Assembly (NCBI GenBank): GCA_018383195.1
Contig: JAGZOP010000028.1
Span: 1-26,905 of the forward strand
Source of the DNA: Clostridiaceae bacterium
Lineage (GTDB): Bacteria > Bacillota > Clostridia > Oscillospirales > Butyricicoccaceae
Reading direction: 5' to 3'
DNA length: 26,905 nt
The notes beneath the pieces were generated by a model. That model had not been told where the DNA came from, ran no database searches, and saw only the letters and a program-made list of their open reading frames with translations. Shown here one piece after another: positions 14,580 to 22,043 of this stretch. Positions within the stretch are counted from its first letter, which is position 1, and each line of letters starts with the position of its first letter. The position numbers and the translations under genes were made by a program.

Positions 14580-14602
14580 AGAACAATAACAGAAGGATTT
14601 CC
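14564..14602 (+). promoter_or_regulatory. Imperfect dyad over the regulator's own promoter (candidate operator)
   Basis: GGAAATC.TGTTA (14564-14575) is mirrored by TAACAGA (14587-14593) plus GGATTTCC (14595-14602). The two arms are identical when paired except for four extra bases in the right one. The dyad covers the -10 and the start of transcription and ends at the ribosome binding site, a typical place for autorepression. Confidence 0.5.
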
Positions 14603-14619
14603 GGAGAAGGAGAAAAAGA

Positions 14620-15648
14620 ATGGGAGTGACCCTGAAAGAAATCGCGGCGCTTGCCGGGGTGCACCGTTCGACGGTCGATAAGGTGCTGCACAAGCGTCCG
14701 GGCGTGAGCGAGGAAGTGCGCCGGCGGGTGCAGGCGGTGATTGACGAAACCGGTTACCGGCCGAATCCGGTGGGGCGTGCGCTGCAAAAGCAGTCGGCAG
14801 GCATTCGCTTGGCGGCGATTTTGCTCGAAGTAGATGCAAGGCCATATATGGAAAGCGGAATCCGTAGGGCAATTGATGCGCTGCATATGTATAATATCGA
14901 AGTGGAGTATACCGCCTGCGCATATGGAGACGCCGAAACGCAGCTTGCACTGATTGAACACGCGATTGAAACGCAGGTGGACGGGATTATCCTGAGTCCG
15001 CTTGCGGCAGAATCGATTCGGAGTGCCGTCAACCGTGCGGTGGAAGCAGGCATCCCGGTTGTTTGCACCAATACGGATATTGAGGGGACAGGGCGCCTGT
15101 GCTACGTCGGAGAGAACGCCGCGCAGGCAAGCCGGATTGCAGGGCGCATGCTGGGAGAACTTGTCGGCGGAACCGGAAAGATTGCAGTGATTACCAGTAC
15201 CTCTGCCAGACGGGCGGGCACTTATTTCCTGTATGTGCGGGAGAATGGGTTCCTGTCTTATATCGAGGAGAATTTTCCTGAGATTGAAGTAGCGGAGCGG
15301 GTGCCCAGCATGGAAAATCCTGCGATGATGTATCAGATTACATTGGAATTGCTCGCACGGCAGCCTGATTTACGCGGGATTTATGTCGTCGGCGGCGGCG
15401 TGCGTGAGGTGGGTCGTGCAGTCAGGGAAACCGGGCGCGGCGGAAAACTCAAGGTGGTTTGCTTTGAGGATTATCCGGAGATTTTGCAGCTGCTGCGTGA
15501 GAATCTGGTCACCTGTACGATTAACAGCGATACAGTGCGGCAGGGGGAACTGCCGGTGCGCATTCTGATTGATTATCTGATGCAGGATGCCCTGCCGGAG
15601 GAAAATGTCTATATCCCAAGTCAGATTTTGGTGCGTGAGTGCCTGTGA
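14620..15648 (+). CDS. LacI-family transcriptional regulator
   Basis: The 342-residue product has an N-terminal LacI helix-turn-helix (VTLKEIAALAGVHRSTVDKVL, about residues 3-23, with hinge GYRPNPVGRAL) and a periplasmic-binding-protein-like sensor domain of the ribose/galactose type (DGIILSPLAAESI, GIPVVCTNTDI, NSDTVRQGELP). Such proteins repress sugar or related catabolic genes and release DNA on ligand binding. The ligand cannot be told. GGAGAAGGAG lies just before ATG 14620. It is a single-gene unit, with no sugar transporter or catabolic gene next to it in the window, so it may act elsewhere in the genome. The dyad over its promoter suggests self-control. Confidence 0.9.
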   Translation: MGVTLKEIAALAGVHRSTVDKVLHKRPGVSEEVRRRVQAVIDETGYRPNPVGRALQKQSAGIRLAAILLEVDARPYMESGIRRAIDALHMYNIEVEYTACAYGDAETQLALIEHAIETQVDGIILSPLAAESIRSAVNRAVEAGIPVVCTNTDIEGTGRLCYVGENAAQASRIAGRMLGELVGGTGKIAVITSTSARRAGTYFLYVRENGFLSYIEENFPEIEVAERVPSMENPAMMYQITLELLARQPDLRGIYVVGGGVREVGRAVRETGRGGKLKVVCFEDYPEILQLLRENLVTCTINSDTVRQGELPVRILIDYLMQDALPEENVYIPSQILVRECL

Positions 15649-15653
15649 ATAAA

Positions 15654-15710
15654 AATAAACACAGACGTCCGGCCTGAGTGTTTCAGGGCTTGGATGCCTG
15701 TGTTTTTTTA
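15654..15710. terminator. Shared bidirectional terminator, regulator and permease pair
   Basis: AACACAG..GTCC..CCTGA (15658-15678) folds with TCAGG..TGGA..CTGTGTT (15683-15704), with A-runs before and T-runs after. It ends the + strand regulator and the - strand permease; the T-run contains the stop codon of the permease gene at 15708-15710. Confidence 0.85.
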
Positions 15711-16070
15711 TTCGGCTTTGGACGGTTTGGCACGGAGTTCCCGGATTCCGATATAAAGCAGCAGGATGCCGAACAGCCGGCGCAGCAGGGAAAGATCGGT
15801 TGCCGCAGCGAGCATCGAGGCTGCGATGGAGGTGGGAATGCCCGCCAGCGTACACCACAGCAGGGCGCGGAAGCAGACCAGCTTATTTTTGAAGTGAGAA
15901 ATCAGCGCTGCCGGAGCGCAGGCGATGAAATAAAGCAGGTTCGCGCCGGCGGCGGTCTGTTGCGGCATTCCTGCAATCAAGGTGAGATACAGCATCAGCA
16001 GGCTTCCGCCGCCGATGCCGAAACCGGAGAGAATGCCGGTTGCAAGACCTGCAAGGATTGGAAAAAGCAT
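15708..16070 (-). CDS. Half-size TauE/SafE (TSUP) family permease, second subunit
   Basis: TSUP proteins export or import small anions such as sulfite or sulfoacetate. Full-size members have about eight transmembrane helices in two repeats, whereas this 120-residue product has only one repeat (about four helices). It carries the Gly-rich first-helix motif GFGIGGGSLL and ends in the positively charged helix LRRLFGILLLYIGIRELRAK. It lies 12 bp after a second half-size member, with GAGGAGGT across the first gene's stop codon, so the two probably form one heteromeric transporter. No sulfur genes are adjacent, and the substrate is unknown. Confidence 0.85.
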   Translation of the reverse strand: MLFPILAGLATGILSGFGIGGGSLLMLYLTLIAGMPQQTAAGANLLYFIACAPAALISHFKNKLVCFRALLWCTLAGIPTSIAASMLAAATDLSLLRRLFGILLLYIGIRELRAKPSKAE

Positions 16071-16082
16071 TGCGGCACCTCC

Positions 16083-16448
16083 TCAAATCAGCAGCAGGCT
16101 GCGCACACCGCCATATAGAATGAGCAGTCCGAAGATGCGGCGCAGCCAAAGCATTTTCATATGCTGGAACAAACGACCGGATAAAAGCCCTCCAATTGCG
16201 CCGCCAATCAGATAGGGGAAAGATTGTATCAGGTCAAGGTTTCCGCGCTGCCAGTAGATTAGGGCAGATACCGCGCATAGAGGCAGGATCACTGCAACAG
16301 AGGTTGCAAATGCCTTGCGCGGTTCCATCCCAATCCAACCGATGAACAGCGGCACCAGAAATAATCCGCCGCCGGCACCGAAAAAACCGTTTGCAAGACC
16401 CGCCAGTCCGCCCGTTACTGCATATTTCACCGGATTGCTCGTTTGCAT
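16083..16448 (-). CDS. Half-size TauE/SafE (TSUP) family permease, first subunit
   Basis: The 121-residue product is one TSUP repeat of about four transmembrane helices. It has the family motif GLANGFFGAGGGLFLVPLF in the first helix, a conserved KAFATSVAVILPLC segment in the second, and the terminal RRIFGLLILYGGVRSLL, closely parallel to the end of its downstream partner. GGAGGTA lies 6 bp before ATG 16448. Paired single-repeat TSUP genes are common in Firmicutes and correspond to the two halves of full-size proteins elsewhere. The substrate (an organosulfur or small carboxylate anion) is inferred only at family level. Confidence 0.87.
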   Translation of the reverse strand: MQTSNPVKYAVTGGLAGLANGFFGAGGGLFLVPLFIGWIGMEPRKAFATSVAVILPLCAVSALIYWQRGNLDLIQSFPYLIGGAIGGLLSGRLFQHMKMLWLRRIFGLLILYGGVRSLLLI

Positions 16449-16513
16449 ATCGATACCTCCGCATTGTTTTGGTTCGGTTTAGTATGCGGTAAGACAAAGC
16501 GGTTTATGCATGA

Positions 16514-16540
16514 AAAACGCCCGGGTTTTCCCGGGCGTTT
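16514..16540 (-). terminator. Terminator of pncB
   Basis: AAAACGCCCGGG (16514-16525), loop TTTT and CCCGGGCGTTT (16530-16540) form a perfect stem. On the minus strand it is followed by TTTTTCATGC. It lies 10 bp past the pncB stop codon. Confidence 0.92.
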
Positions 16541-16549
16541 GTGTTGACA

Positions 16550-17995
16550 TTATACGAGACGGCAGCCTTCGAGCAGATCGTTCTTTACCTGCCAGAGATT
16601 TTTAGACAGATCCACATAATAGGTCTGCGGATATTCAAAGCGCTTGGTCTGTTCCCAGAGGGTATCGAGCTGCGACTGACAGTAATTGCGGATCGTCTCA
16701 ATATCAGGAGATTCATAGACCTTTTCGCCGTGCTTGAAGAGTTGGACGAGCAGAGGTTTTGCTTCATAGTCGGTGACAATTTTCTGCTTCCAAGTGTGAA
16801 TCGGGTCAAACAGGGTGTAAGGCTGGGTGCTGTCGATGGTTTCATCATGGACGCAGAGCACATCGCCGATCGCCTTTCCGTTTGCCTTATCAAACAGGCG
16901 GTAGACCTTTTTGAAATGCGGCGTGGTGATTTTTTCGACATTTTCGGAGATTTTGATCTTGGGGACAATGTTGCCGTGTTCGTCCTCTACGGCAGCCAGC
17001 TTATAAACGCCGCCGAATACAGGCTCGGACTTGGAGGTAATCAGGCGTTCGCCGATGCCGAACGAGTCGATGCGCGCGCCCTGCGCAAGCAGGTCGGAAA
17101 CCAGATATTCGTCAAGCGAGTTGGACGCCATAATCTGCATATCGGGATAACCGGCAGCGTCCAGCATTTCGCGCGCCTTGATTGAAAGATAGGCGATGTC
17201 GCCCGAGTCCAGACGGATGCCCTTGGGGCGGATGCCCATTGGCGCTAGGACTTCATTTGCGCAGCGAATAGCGTTCGGGACACCGGACTTCAGCACATTA
17301 TAGGTATCCACGAGGAATACACAGTTATCCGGATAGATTTCTGCATACGCCTTGAATGCGTCGAACTCAGATGGGAACATCTGCACCCACGAATGCGCCA
17401 TCGTGCCGCCGGCCGGAATTTGATGGTCGCGGTCCGCCATAACGCAGGCGGTGCCATGACAGCCGCCAATATAGGATGCGCGTGCGCCGTAAACCGCACC
17501 GTCATACCCTTGTGCGCGGCGGGAGCCGAATTCGAGCACCGTGCGCCCCTTGGCAGCGCGGGTAATGCGGCTCGCCTTGGTTGCGATCAGCGTCTGGTGG
17601 TTGATGGTCAGCAGAATCATGGTTTCCAGGAACTGCGCCTGAATCATGGGACCTGCGACGGTCACAATCGGCTCGCCCGGGAAGATCGGCGTGCCCTCCG
17701 GCACTGCCCAGACATCGCATTCAAACTTGAAGTCTTTTAAATATGCAAGGAATGCATCCGAGAAGCAGCCGCGGCTGCGCAGGTAAGCGATATCCTCTTC
17801 GGTAAAATGCAGGTTATCCAGATATTCGATGAGCTGCTCGACGCCTGCCATGATCGCATAGCCGCCGCCGTCTGGAACACGGCGGTAGAACATATCGAAG
17901 TACGCGCGGCGGTTGCCCATATTTCTTTCAAAGTATCCGTGAGCCATGGTGAACTCATAGAAATCGGTCAGCATGGTCATGTTTTTTTCAATCAT
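16550..17995 (-). CDS. pncB: Nicotinate phosphoribosyltransferase
   Basis: PncB joins nicotinate to PRPP, with ATP hydrolysis, giving nicotinate mononucleotide for NAD salvage (Preiss-Handler route). The 481-residue product matches the Gram-positive NAPRTase family. It opens with the typical MLTDFYEFTMAHGYF and has VFLVDTYNV and GIRLDSGDIAYLS in the PRPP-binding barrel. GTMAHSWVQMF holds the His (201) that is phosphorylated in the family. The start is ATG 17995 (MIEKNMTML), with AGGGG 9 bp upstream. The frame remains open to 18124, but that stretch contains the promoter, so it is not translated. It is a single-gene unit, divergent from argG, with a palindrome just downstream of its -10. Confidence 0.96.
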   Translation of the reverse strand: MIEKNMTMLTDFYEFTMAHGYFERNMGNRRAYFDMFYRRVPDGGGYAIMAGVEQLIEYLDNLHFTEEDIAYLRSRGCFSDAFLAYLKDFKFECDVWAVPEGTPIFPGEPIVTVAGPMIQAQFLETMILLTINHQTLIATKASRITRAAKGRTVLEFGSRRAQGYDGAVYGARASYIGGCHGTACVMADRDHQIPAGGTMAHSWVQMFPSEFDAFKAYAEIYPDNCVFLVDTYNVLKSGVPNAIRCANEVLAPMGIRPKGIRLDSGDIAYLSIKAREMLDAAGYPDMQIMASNSLDEYLVSDLLAQGARIDSFGIGERLITSKSEPVFGGVYKLAAVEDEHGNIVPKIKISENVEKITTPHFKKVYRLFDKANGKAIGDVLCVHDETIDSTQPYTLFDPIHTWKQKIVTDYEAKPLLVQLFKHGEKVYESPDIETIRNYCQSQLDTLWEQTKRFEYPQTYYVDLSKNLWQVKNDLLEGCRLV

Positions 17996-18042
17996 TGTTC
18001 GATTCCCCTTTGGTGTGGCGGCGCATGGTTCTGTAGGTGCGC

Positions 18043-18060
18043 CGTGTGTCTTTACACATG
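18043..18060 (-). promoter_or_regulatory. Candidate operator of pncB
   Basis: TGTGT-CTTT-ACACA (18045-18058) is a palindrome located 13-27 bp downstream of the pncB -10, where a repressor would block transcription. NAD-salvage genes of Firmicutes are often controlled by NiaR, which binds palindromic sites; whether this is one is a guess. A separate GGCGCA/TGCGCC hairpin (18020-18043) follows in the leader. Confidence 0.35.
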
Positions 18061-18071
18061 CGGTTAGATCT

Positions 18072-18100
18072 ATCATAGTACGAACCGGCTGAAATTTCAA
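18072..18100 (-). promoter_or_regulatory. Sigma-A promoter of pncB
   Basis: On the minus strand, TTGAAA (18095-18100), 17 bp and TATGAT (18072-18077). The leader to the start codon is about 70 nt. Confidence 0.8.
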
Positions 18101-18146
18101 GCAAAATCCTGCGATTTTCTGCATAGAAGGTGGTTTTCATACACCG

Positions 18147-18182
18147 GGTGAATAAATATTCAATATATAAATTATTTATAAG
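18147..18182 (+). promoter_or_regulatory. Tandem ARG boxes (ArgR/AhrC operators)
   Basis: TGAATAAATATTCA (18149-18162) is a perfect palindrome and a full match to the ARG-box core. A second, AT-only dyad, TATAAATTATTTATA (18166-18180), lies about one and a half helical turns further on. They sit just upstream of the argG -35. Arginine-dependent control of the operon by ArgR is expected; no argR gene is in the window. Confidence 0.8.
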
Positions 18183-18188
18183 TTTTTC

Positions 18189-18217
18189 TTGCATTTGCAC
18201 TTGGCCGGGAGTATAAT
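18189..18217 (+). promoter_or_regulatory. Promoter of the arg operon
   Basis: TTGCAT (18189-18194), 17 bp and a consensus TATAAT (18212-18217). The start is expected near 18224, giving a leader of about 36 nt with no room for a T-box. Confidence 0.88.
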
Positions 18218-18259
18218 GTGGATACAACAAAATGATAACAGTTTTGGAGGATTTCAATC

Positions 18260-19513
18260 ATGGAAAAGAAATATAATAAGGTTGTTCTCGCATACTCCGG
18301 CGGTCTGGACACCTCGGTACTCATCCCGTGGCTCAAGGAGCATTATGGATGCGAAGTCATTGCGGTATCCGGCAACGTCGGTCAGGGCACCGAGCTGGAC
18401 GGTCTGGAGGAAAAGGCGCTCAAGACTGGTGCGTCCAAGCTTTACATTGAGGATTTGACCAAGGAATTCGTTGACGACTATATCATCCCGACCATGAAGG
18501 CGGGCGCAACCTACGAGCAGTACCTGCTCGGCACCTCGTTTGCGCGCCCGATTATCGCAAAGCGCATCGTAGAGATTGCGCTCAAGGAAGGCGCGGACGC
18601 AATCTGCCACGGCTGCACCGGCAAGGGCAACGATCAGGTGCGTTTTGAGCTTGCCATCCATGCGTTTGCTCCTCAAATGGATATCATTGCTCCGTGGCGG
18701 TTCTGGGAACTTAATTCCCGTGAAAAGGAAATTGAGTATGCAGAAAAGCACAATATCCCGCTGAAGATCAATAAGGAAACCAACTACTCCAAGGATAAGA
18801 ACCTGTGGCATCTGTCCCACGAAGGTCTGGATCTGGAAGATCCGGCAAACGAAGCGCCGATCAACAAGCCGGGATTCCTCGAGCTGGGCGTGTCGCCTGA
18901 GCAGGCGCCGGATGAACCGACTTATGTGACCATCCACTTTGAAAAGGGTGTTCCGACTGCGGTAGACGGTGTAGAAATGGATTCTGTTTCCCTGATTGCC
19001 AAGCTCAACGAGCTGGGCGGCAAGAATGGCTGCGGCATCCTCGATATCGTAGAGAACCGTCTGGTTGGCATGAAGAGCCGTGGTGTATATGAAACTCCGG
19101 GCGGTGCGGTACTGTACGCGGCGCATCAGAAGCTCGAGGAAATCACCCTCGACAAGGAGACTGCACATTATAAGCAGCAGCTTGCGCTCAAGTTTGCCGA
19201 TCTGGTTTACAACGGTCAGTGGTACACCCCGCTCAGAAAGGCAATGAGCGCGTTCGTCGATTCCACGCAGGAAACCGTAACCGGCGACGTCAAACTCAAG
19301 CTGTATAAGGGCAACATCATCCCGGCATCCGTGACTTCTCCGTTCTCGCTGTATTCTGCCGGCATGGCGACATTTGACGAGGATGACTGCTACGATCAGG
19401 CGGATTCTGCGGGCTTCATCAACCTGTTTGGTCTGCCGCTGAAGGTGCGTGCACTCAACGACCAGGTTCTGGCAGAGCAGACCGGTCTGCATTTCCCGAG
19501 CGTTGAAAAGTAA
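18260..19513 (+). CDS. argG: Argininosuccinate synthase
   Basis: ArgG condenses citrulline and aspartate with ATP to argininosuccinate. The 417-residue product is a full-length type I synthase. It has the N-type ATP pyrophosphatase loop AYSGGLDTS (residues 10-18), GTSFARPIIAK and CHGCTGKGNDQVRFE, the last forming the citrulline/aspartate site. GGAGG lies 9 bp before ATG 18260. It is the first gene of a seven-gene arginine operon controlled by ARG boxes, and is separated from argH by a heptad inverted-repeat spacer. The long open frame on the opposite strand is a codon-bias shadow. Confidence 0.98.
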   Translation: MEKKYNKVVLAYSGGLDTSVLIPWLKEHYGCEVIAVSGNVGQGTELDGLEEKALKTGASKLYIEDLTKEFVDDYIIPTMKAGATYEQYLLGTSFARPIIAKRIVEIALKEGADAICHGCTGKGNDQVRFELAIHAFAPQMDIIAPWRFWELNSREKEIEYAEKHNIPLKINKETNYSKDKNLWHLSHEGLDLEDPANEAPINKPGFLELGVSPEQAPDEPTYVTIHFEKGVPTAVDGVEMDSVSLIAKLNELGGKNGCGILDIVENRLVGMKSRGVYETPGGAVLYAAHQKLEEITLDKETAHYKQQLALKFADLVYNGQWYTPLRKAMSAFVDSTQETVTGDVKLKLYKGNIIPASVTSPFSLYSAGMATFDEDDCYDQADSAGFINLFGLPLKVRALNDQVLAEQTGLHFPSVEK

Positions 19514-19524
19514 GAATTTGATCA

Positions 19525-19603
19525 GATAGGAGATAGAATGATAGGAGATAGGAGATTCGGCAAATGCAGTGCGTATCTTCTGTCTCCTATTTCTTATCTC
19601 CTC
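19525..19603. repeat. Heptad inverted repeat, argG-argH spacer
   Basis: The left arm reads GATAGGA, GATAGAA, (T), GATAGGA, GATAGGA, GATTCGG in 7-bp register (19525-19560). The right arm (19574-19603) is pyrimidine-rich, and its complement gives GAGGAGA, TAAGAAA, TAGGAGA, CAGAAGA. The arms pair imperfectly around a loop of about 15-20 bases. It starts 12 bp after the argG stop and ends 30 bp before argH. Confidence 0.75.
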
Positions 19604-19633
19604 GCTTTTATTATAAGTGAGGTAATTTAGATT

Positions 19634-21019
19634 ATGGCAAAATTATGGGCTGGCCGGTTTCAGAAAGAAACTGATCTGGTAGTAAACGATTTTAACTCCT
19701 CTATTCTGTTTGACTGCCGCCTGTACCGTGAGGACATTATGGGCTCGATTGCGCATGCGACCATGCTTGGCAAGCAGGGCATCATCGAGGAGCATGAGTC
19801 CGAAAAGATTGTAGAGGGATTAAAGGGAATCCTTGAGGATATCGAAGCGGGCAAGGTGGAGTTCTCGCTCGACTATGAGGATATCCACATGAACGTCGAG
19901 CAGCTTTTGACCGAACGCATCGGCGATACCGGCAAGCGTCTGCACACCGGACGATCGAGAAACGATCAGGTTGCGCTTGATATGCGTCTGTATGTCAAAA
20001 AGGAGATCTGCGAGATTATCGACCTGATTCTCGGCTTTATGAAGGCGCTGTGCGCGAAGTCCAAGGAAAATCTCGATGCCGTGATGCCGGGCTACACCCA
20101 TTTGCAGCGCGCGCAGCCGACCACGTTTGCGCATTATATGATGGCGTATGCCAATATGCTGAAGCGTGACGTGCTGCGTCTGGAGGACTGTCTGGAGCGC
20201 ATGGACGATATGCCGCTCGGCTCGGGCGCATTGGCATCTACGACATATCCGATTGACCGCGACTTTGTGCGCGAGCAGCTCGGCTTCCAGCGTTTGACCG
20301 ATAACTCGCTCGACGGCGTTTCCGACCGCGACTACTGCGTGGAGCTGTGCGCCGACCTGTCCATCCTCATGATGCACCTGTCCCGCCTGTCGGAGGAAAT
20401 TATTTCGTGGTGCTCGTGGGAGTTCAAGTTTGTCGAACTGGATGATGCCTACTCGACTGGCTCGTCCATCATGCCGCAGAAGAAGAATCCGGACGTTTGT
20501 GAACTCATCCGCGGCAAGACCGGACGGGTTTACGGTTCGCTGACCACCATGCTGACCATGCTCAAAGGTCTGCCGCTTGCATACAACAAGGACATGCAGG
20601 AGGACAAGGAGGCGGTATTCGGCGCGATTGACACGGTCAAGCAGTGCCTCGAGGTCTTTACCCCCATGTTCTCTACCATGACGCTGCGCCGCGACAACAT
20701 GCGCAAGGCGGCGTCCCGCGGCTTTATCAACGCGACCGACTGCGCCGACTACCTGACCAAAAAGGGCATGCCGTTCCGCGATGCGTACAAGACGGTCGGT
20801 CGTCTGGTCAACGAGTGCATTAAGGCGGACGAGACACTCGAGACTCTGACACTTAAGGACTTCGGCGCGATTTCCAAGAGCTTTGGCCCGGACGTATACG
20901 ATGCCCTTGACCTGAATACCTGCGTGGGCGAGCGTAAGGTCATCGGCGGTCCGGCGCCCGAGGAGGTTACGCGTCAGATCAACAAGATTGAGGCGTTTAT
21001 CGCGAGTGAGGAAGGATAA
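19634..21019 (+). CDS. argH: Argininosuccinate lyase
   Basis: ArgH splits argininosuccinate into arginine and fumarate, the last step of the pathway. The 461-residue product is a standard homotetrameric fumarase/aspartase-superfamily enzyme. It starts LWAGRFQ and has HTGRSRNDQVA, PGYTHLQRAQPTTF and the superfamily signature GSSIMPQKKNPD (about residues 276-287), whose serine loop acts in catalysis. GAGGT lies about 10 bp before ATG 19634. It is second in the arg operon and is followed directly by another heptad-repeat spacer. Confidence 0.98.
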   Translation: MAKLWAGRFQKETDLVVNDFNSSILFDCRLYREDIMGSIAHATMLGKQGIIEEHESEKIVEGLKGILEDIEAGKVEFSLDYEDIHMNVEQLLTERIGDTGKRLHTGRSRNDQVALDMRLYVKKEICEIIDLILGFMKALCAKSKENLDAVMPGYTHLQRAQPTTFAHYMMAYANMLKRDVLRLEDCLERMDDMPLGSGALASTTYPIDRDFVREQLGFQRLTDNSLDGVSDRDYCVELCADLSILMMHLSRLSEEIISWCSWEFKFVELDDAYSTGSSIMPQKKNPDVCELIRGKTGRVYGSLTTMLTMLKGLPLAYNKDMQEDKEAVFGAIDTVKQCLEVFTPMFSTMTLRRDNMRKAASRGFINATDCADYLTKKGMPFRDAYKTVGRLVNECIKADETLETLTLKDFGAISKSFGPDVYDALDLNTCVGERKVIGGPAPEEVTRQINKIEAFIASEEG

Positions 21020-21020
21020 A

Positions 21021-21089
21021 AGTGAGGAGGTAGGAGGTAGAAGGTAGGAGAGATGTGCAGCGTCTCTTCCTCCGAACTCCTGACGGAAA
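21021..21089. repeat. Heptad repeat, argH-argC spacer
   Basis: AGTGAGG, AGGTAGG, AGGTAGA, AGGTAGG, AGAGATG run in 7-bp register from 21021. The right arm is short and worn (GTCTCTTCCTCCGAACTCCTGAC, about 21062-21084) but still pyrimidine-rich and partly complementary. It begins 2 bp after the argH stop codon and ends just before the argC start. Confidence 0.65.
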
Positions 21090-21090
21090 C

Positions 21091-22011
21091 ATGAAACCTA
21101 AAATTTACATTGACGGCAAGGAAGGTACAACCGGCTTGCAGATTTACGAGCGGCTGGGCAAACGGGACGATCTTGACCTGCTGCTCATCGACGAAGCCAA
21201 GCGCAAGGATGCGGAAGAACGCAAAAAGTTCCTCAATGCTGCCGATATCGTATTTCTGTGTCTGCCGGATGCGGCGGCAAGGGAAGCGGTCGGCATGATT
21301 GAAAACGACCGCACACGCGTCATCGATGCTTCGACCGCGCACCGCACAGCGGCAGGATGGGATTACGGATTTGCCGAACTGAGCACCGCACGCCGTACCG
21401 CAATCGCGCAGTCAAAGCGCGTCGCAAATCCGGGCTGTCACGCGAGCGGGCTGATCTCGAGCGTATATCCGCTCGTGCAGCACGGTATCGTACCGGCAGA
21501 TTTCGCGTTCACCTGCGCATCGCTGACCGGCTATTCAGGCGGCGGCAAGAAAATGATTGCAGAATATGAGGATGCGGAGCGCGACCCACGCCACGATTCC
21601 GAGCGCATTTACGGGCTGAATCTGCATCATAAGCACCTGCCCGAAATGCGGCATGTGTGCGGTCTGGCAAACGACCCGGTTTTTGTGCCGATTGTAGGCG
21701 ATTTTTATAAAGGAATGGCGACCACTGTGATGCTGCCGGGCGTGGATGCGCACCGCGCGCATGAAGCGCTTGCCGCGCACTATGCGGGGCAGAAGCTTGT
21801 GACTGTCGCGCCGTTCGGCGGCACCGAGCCGGTTATTTATGCGAACACCAAGGCGGGAACAGACAGCATGGAACTGATTGTCTGCGGCCGTGAAGATCAA
21901 GCCATCGTGACCGCGCTGTTTGACAATCTCGGCAAGGGTGCGTCGGGCGCGGCGGTGCAGAATATGAACATTATGCTCAGACTGGATGAAACTACCGGAC
22001 TGAGCGTGTAA
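21091..22011 (+). CDS. argC: N-acetyl-gamma-glutamyl-phosphate reductase, uncommon short form
   Basis: ArgC reduces N-acetylglutamyl phosphate with NADPH to the semialdehyde. The 306-residue product belongs to the shorter, less common ArgC branch (product begins KPKIYIDGKEGTTGLQIYE), not the roughly 345-residue form usual in Bacillus and many Clostridia. The catalytic Cys116 lies in NPGCHASG, and GKEGTTGLQI is the dinucleotide-binding turn. I set the start at ATG 21091, matching the family's N-terminus, although the ribosome binding site is weak (GACGGAAAC). The frame is open to 21055 but there it runs through the heptad repeat. It lies between argH and argJ. Confidence 0.93.
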   Translation: MKPKIYIDGKEGTTGLQIYERLGKRDDLDLLLIDEAKRKDAEERKKFLNAADIVFLCLPDAAAREAVGMIENDRTRVIDASTAHRTAAGWDYGFAELSTARRTAIAQSKRVANPGCHASGLISSVYPLVQHGIVPADFAFTCASLTGYSGGGKKMIAEYEDAERDPRHDSERIYGLNLHHKHLPEMRHVCGLANDPVFVPIVGDFYKGMATTVMLPGVDAHRAHEALAAHYAGQKLVTVAPFGGTEPVIYANTKAGTDSMELIVCGREDQAIVTALFDNLGKGASGAAVQNMNIMLRLDETTGLSV

Positions 22012-22043
22012 ACTGAAATCCCCCAAATGAGGAGACTTTGACT

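Noticed and set aside
17996..18124. N-terminal extension of pncB to 18124
   Set aside because: It would include the -35, -10 and operator region; MIEKNMTML at 17995 matches the family N-terminus and has a ribosome binding site.
18218..18259. T-box leader for argG
   Set aside because: The leader is about 36 nt, with no specifier hairpin or T-box sequence; ARG boxes explain control.
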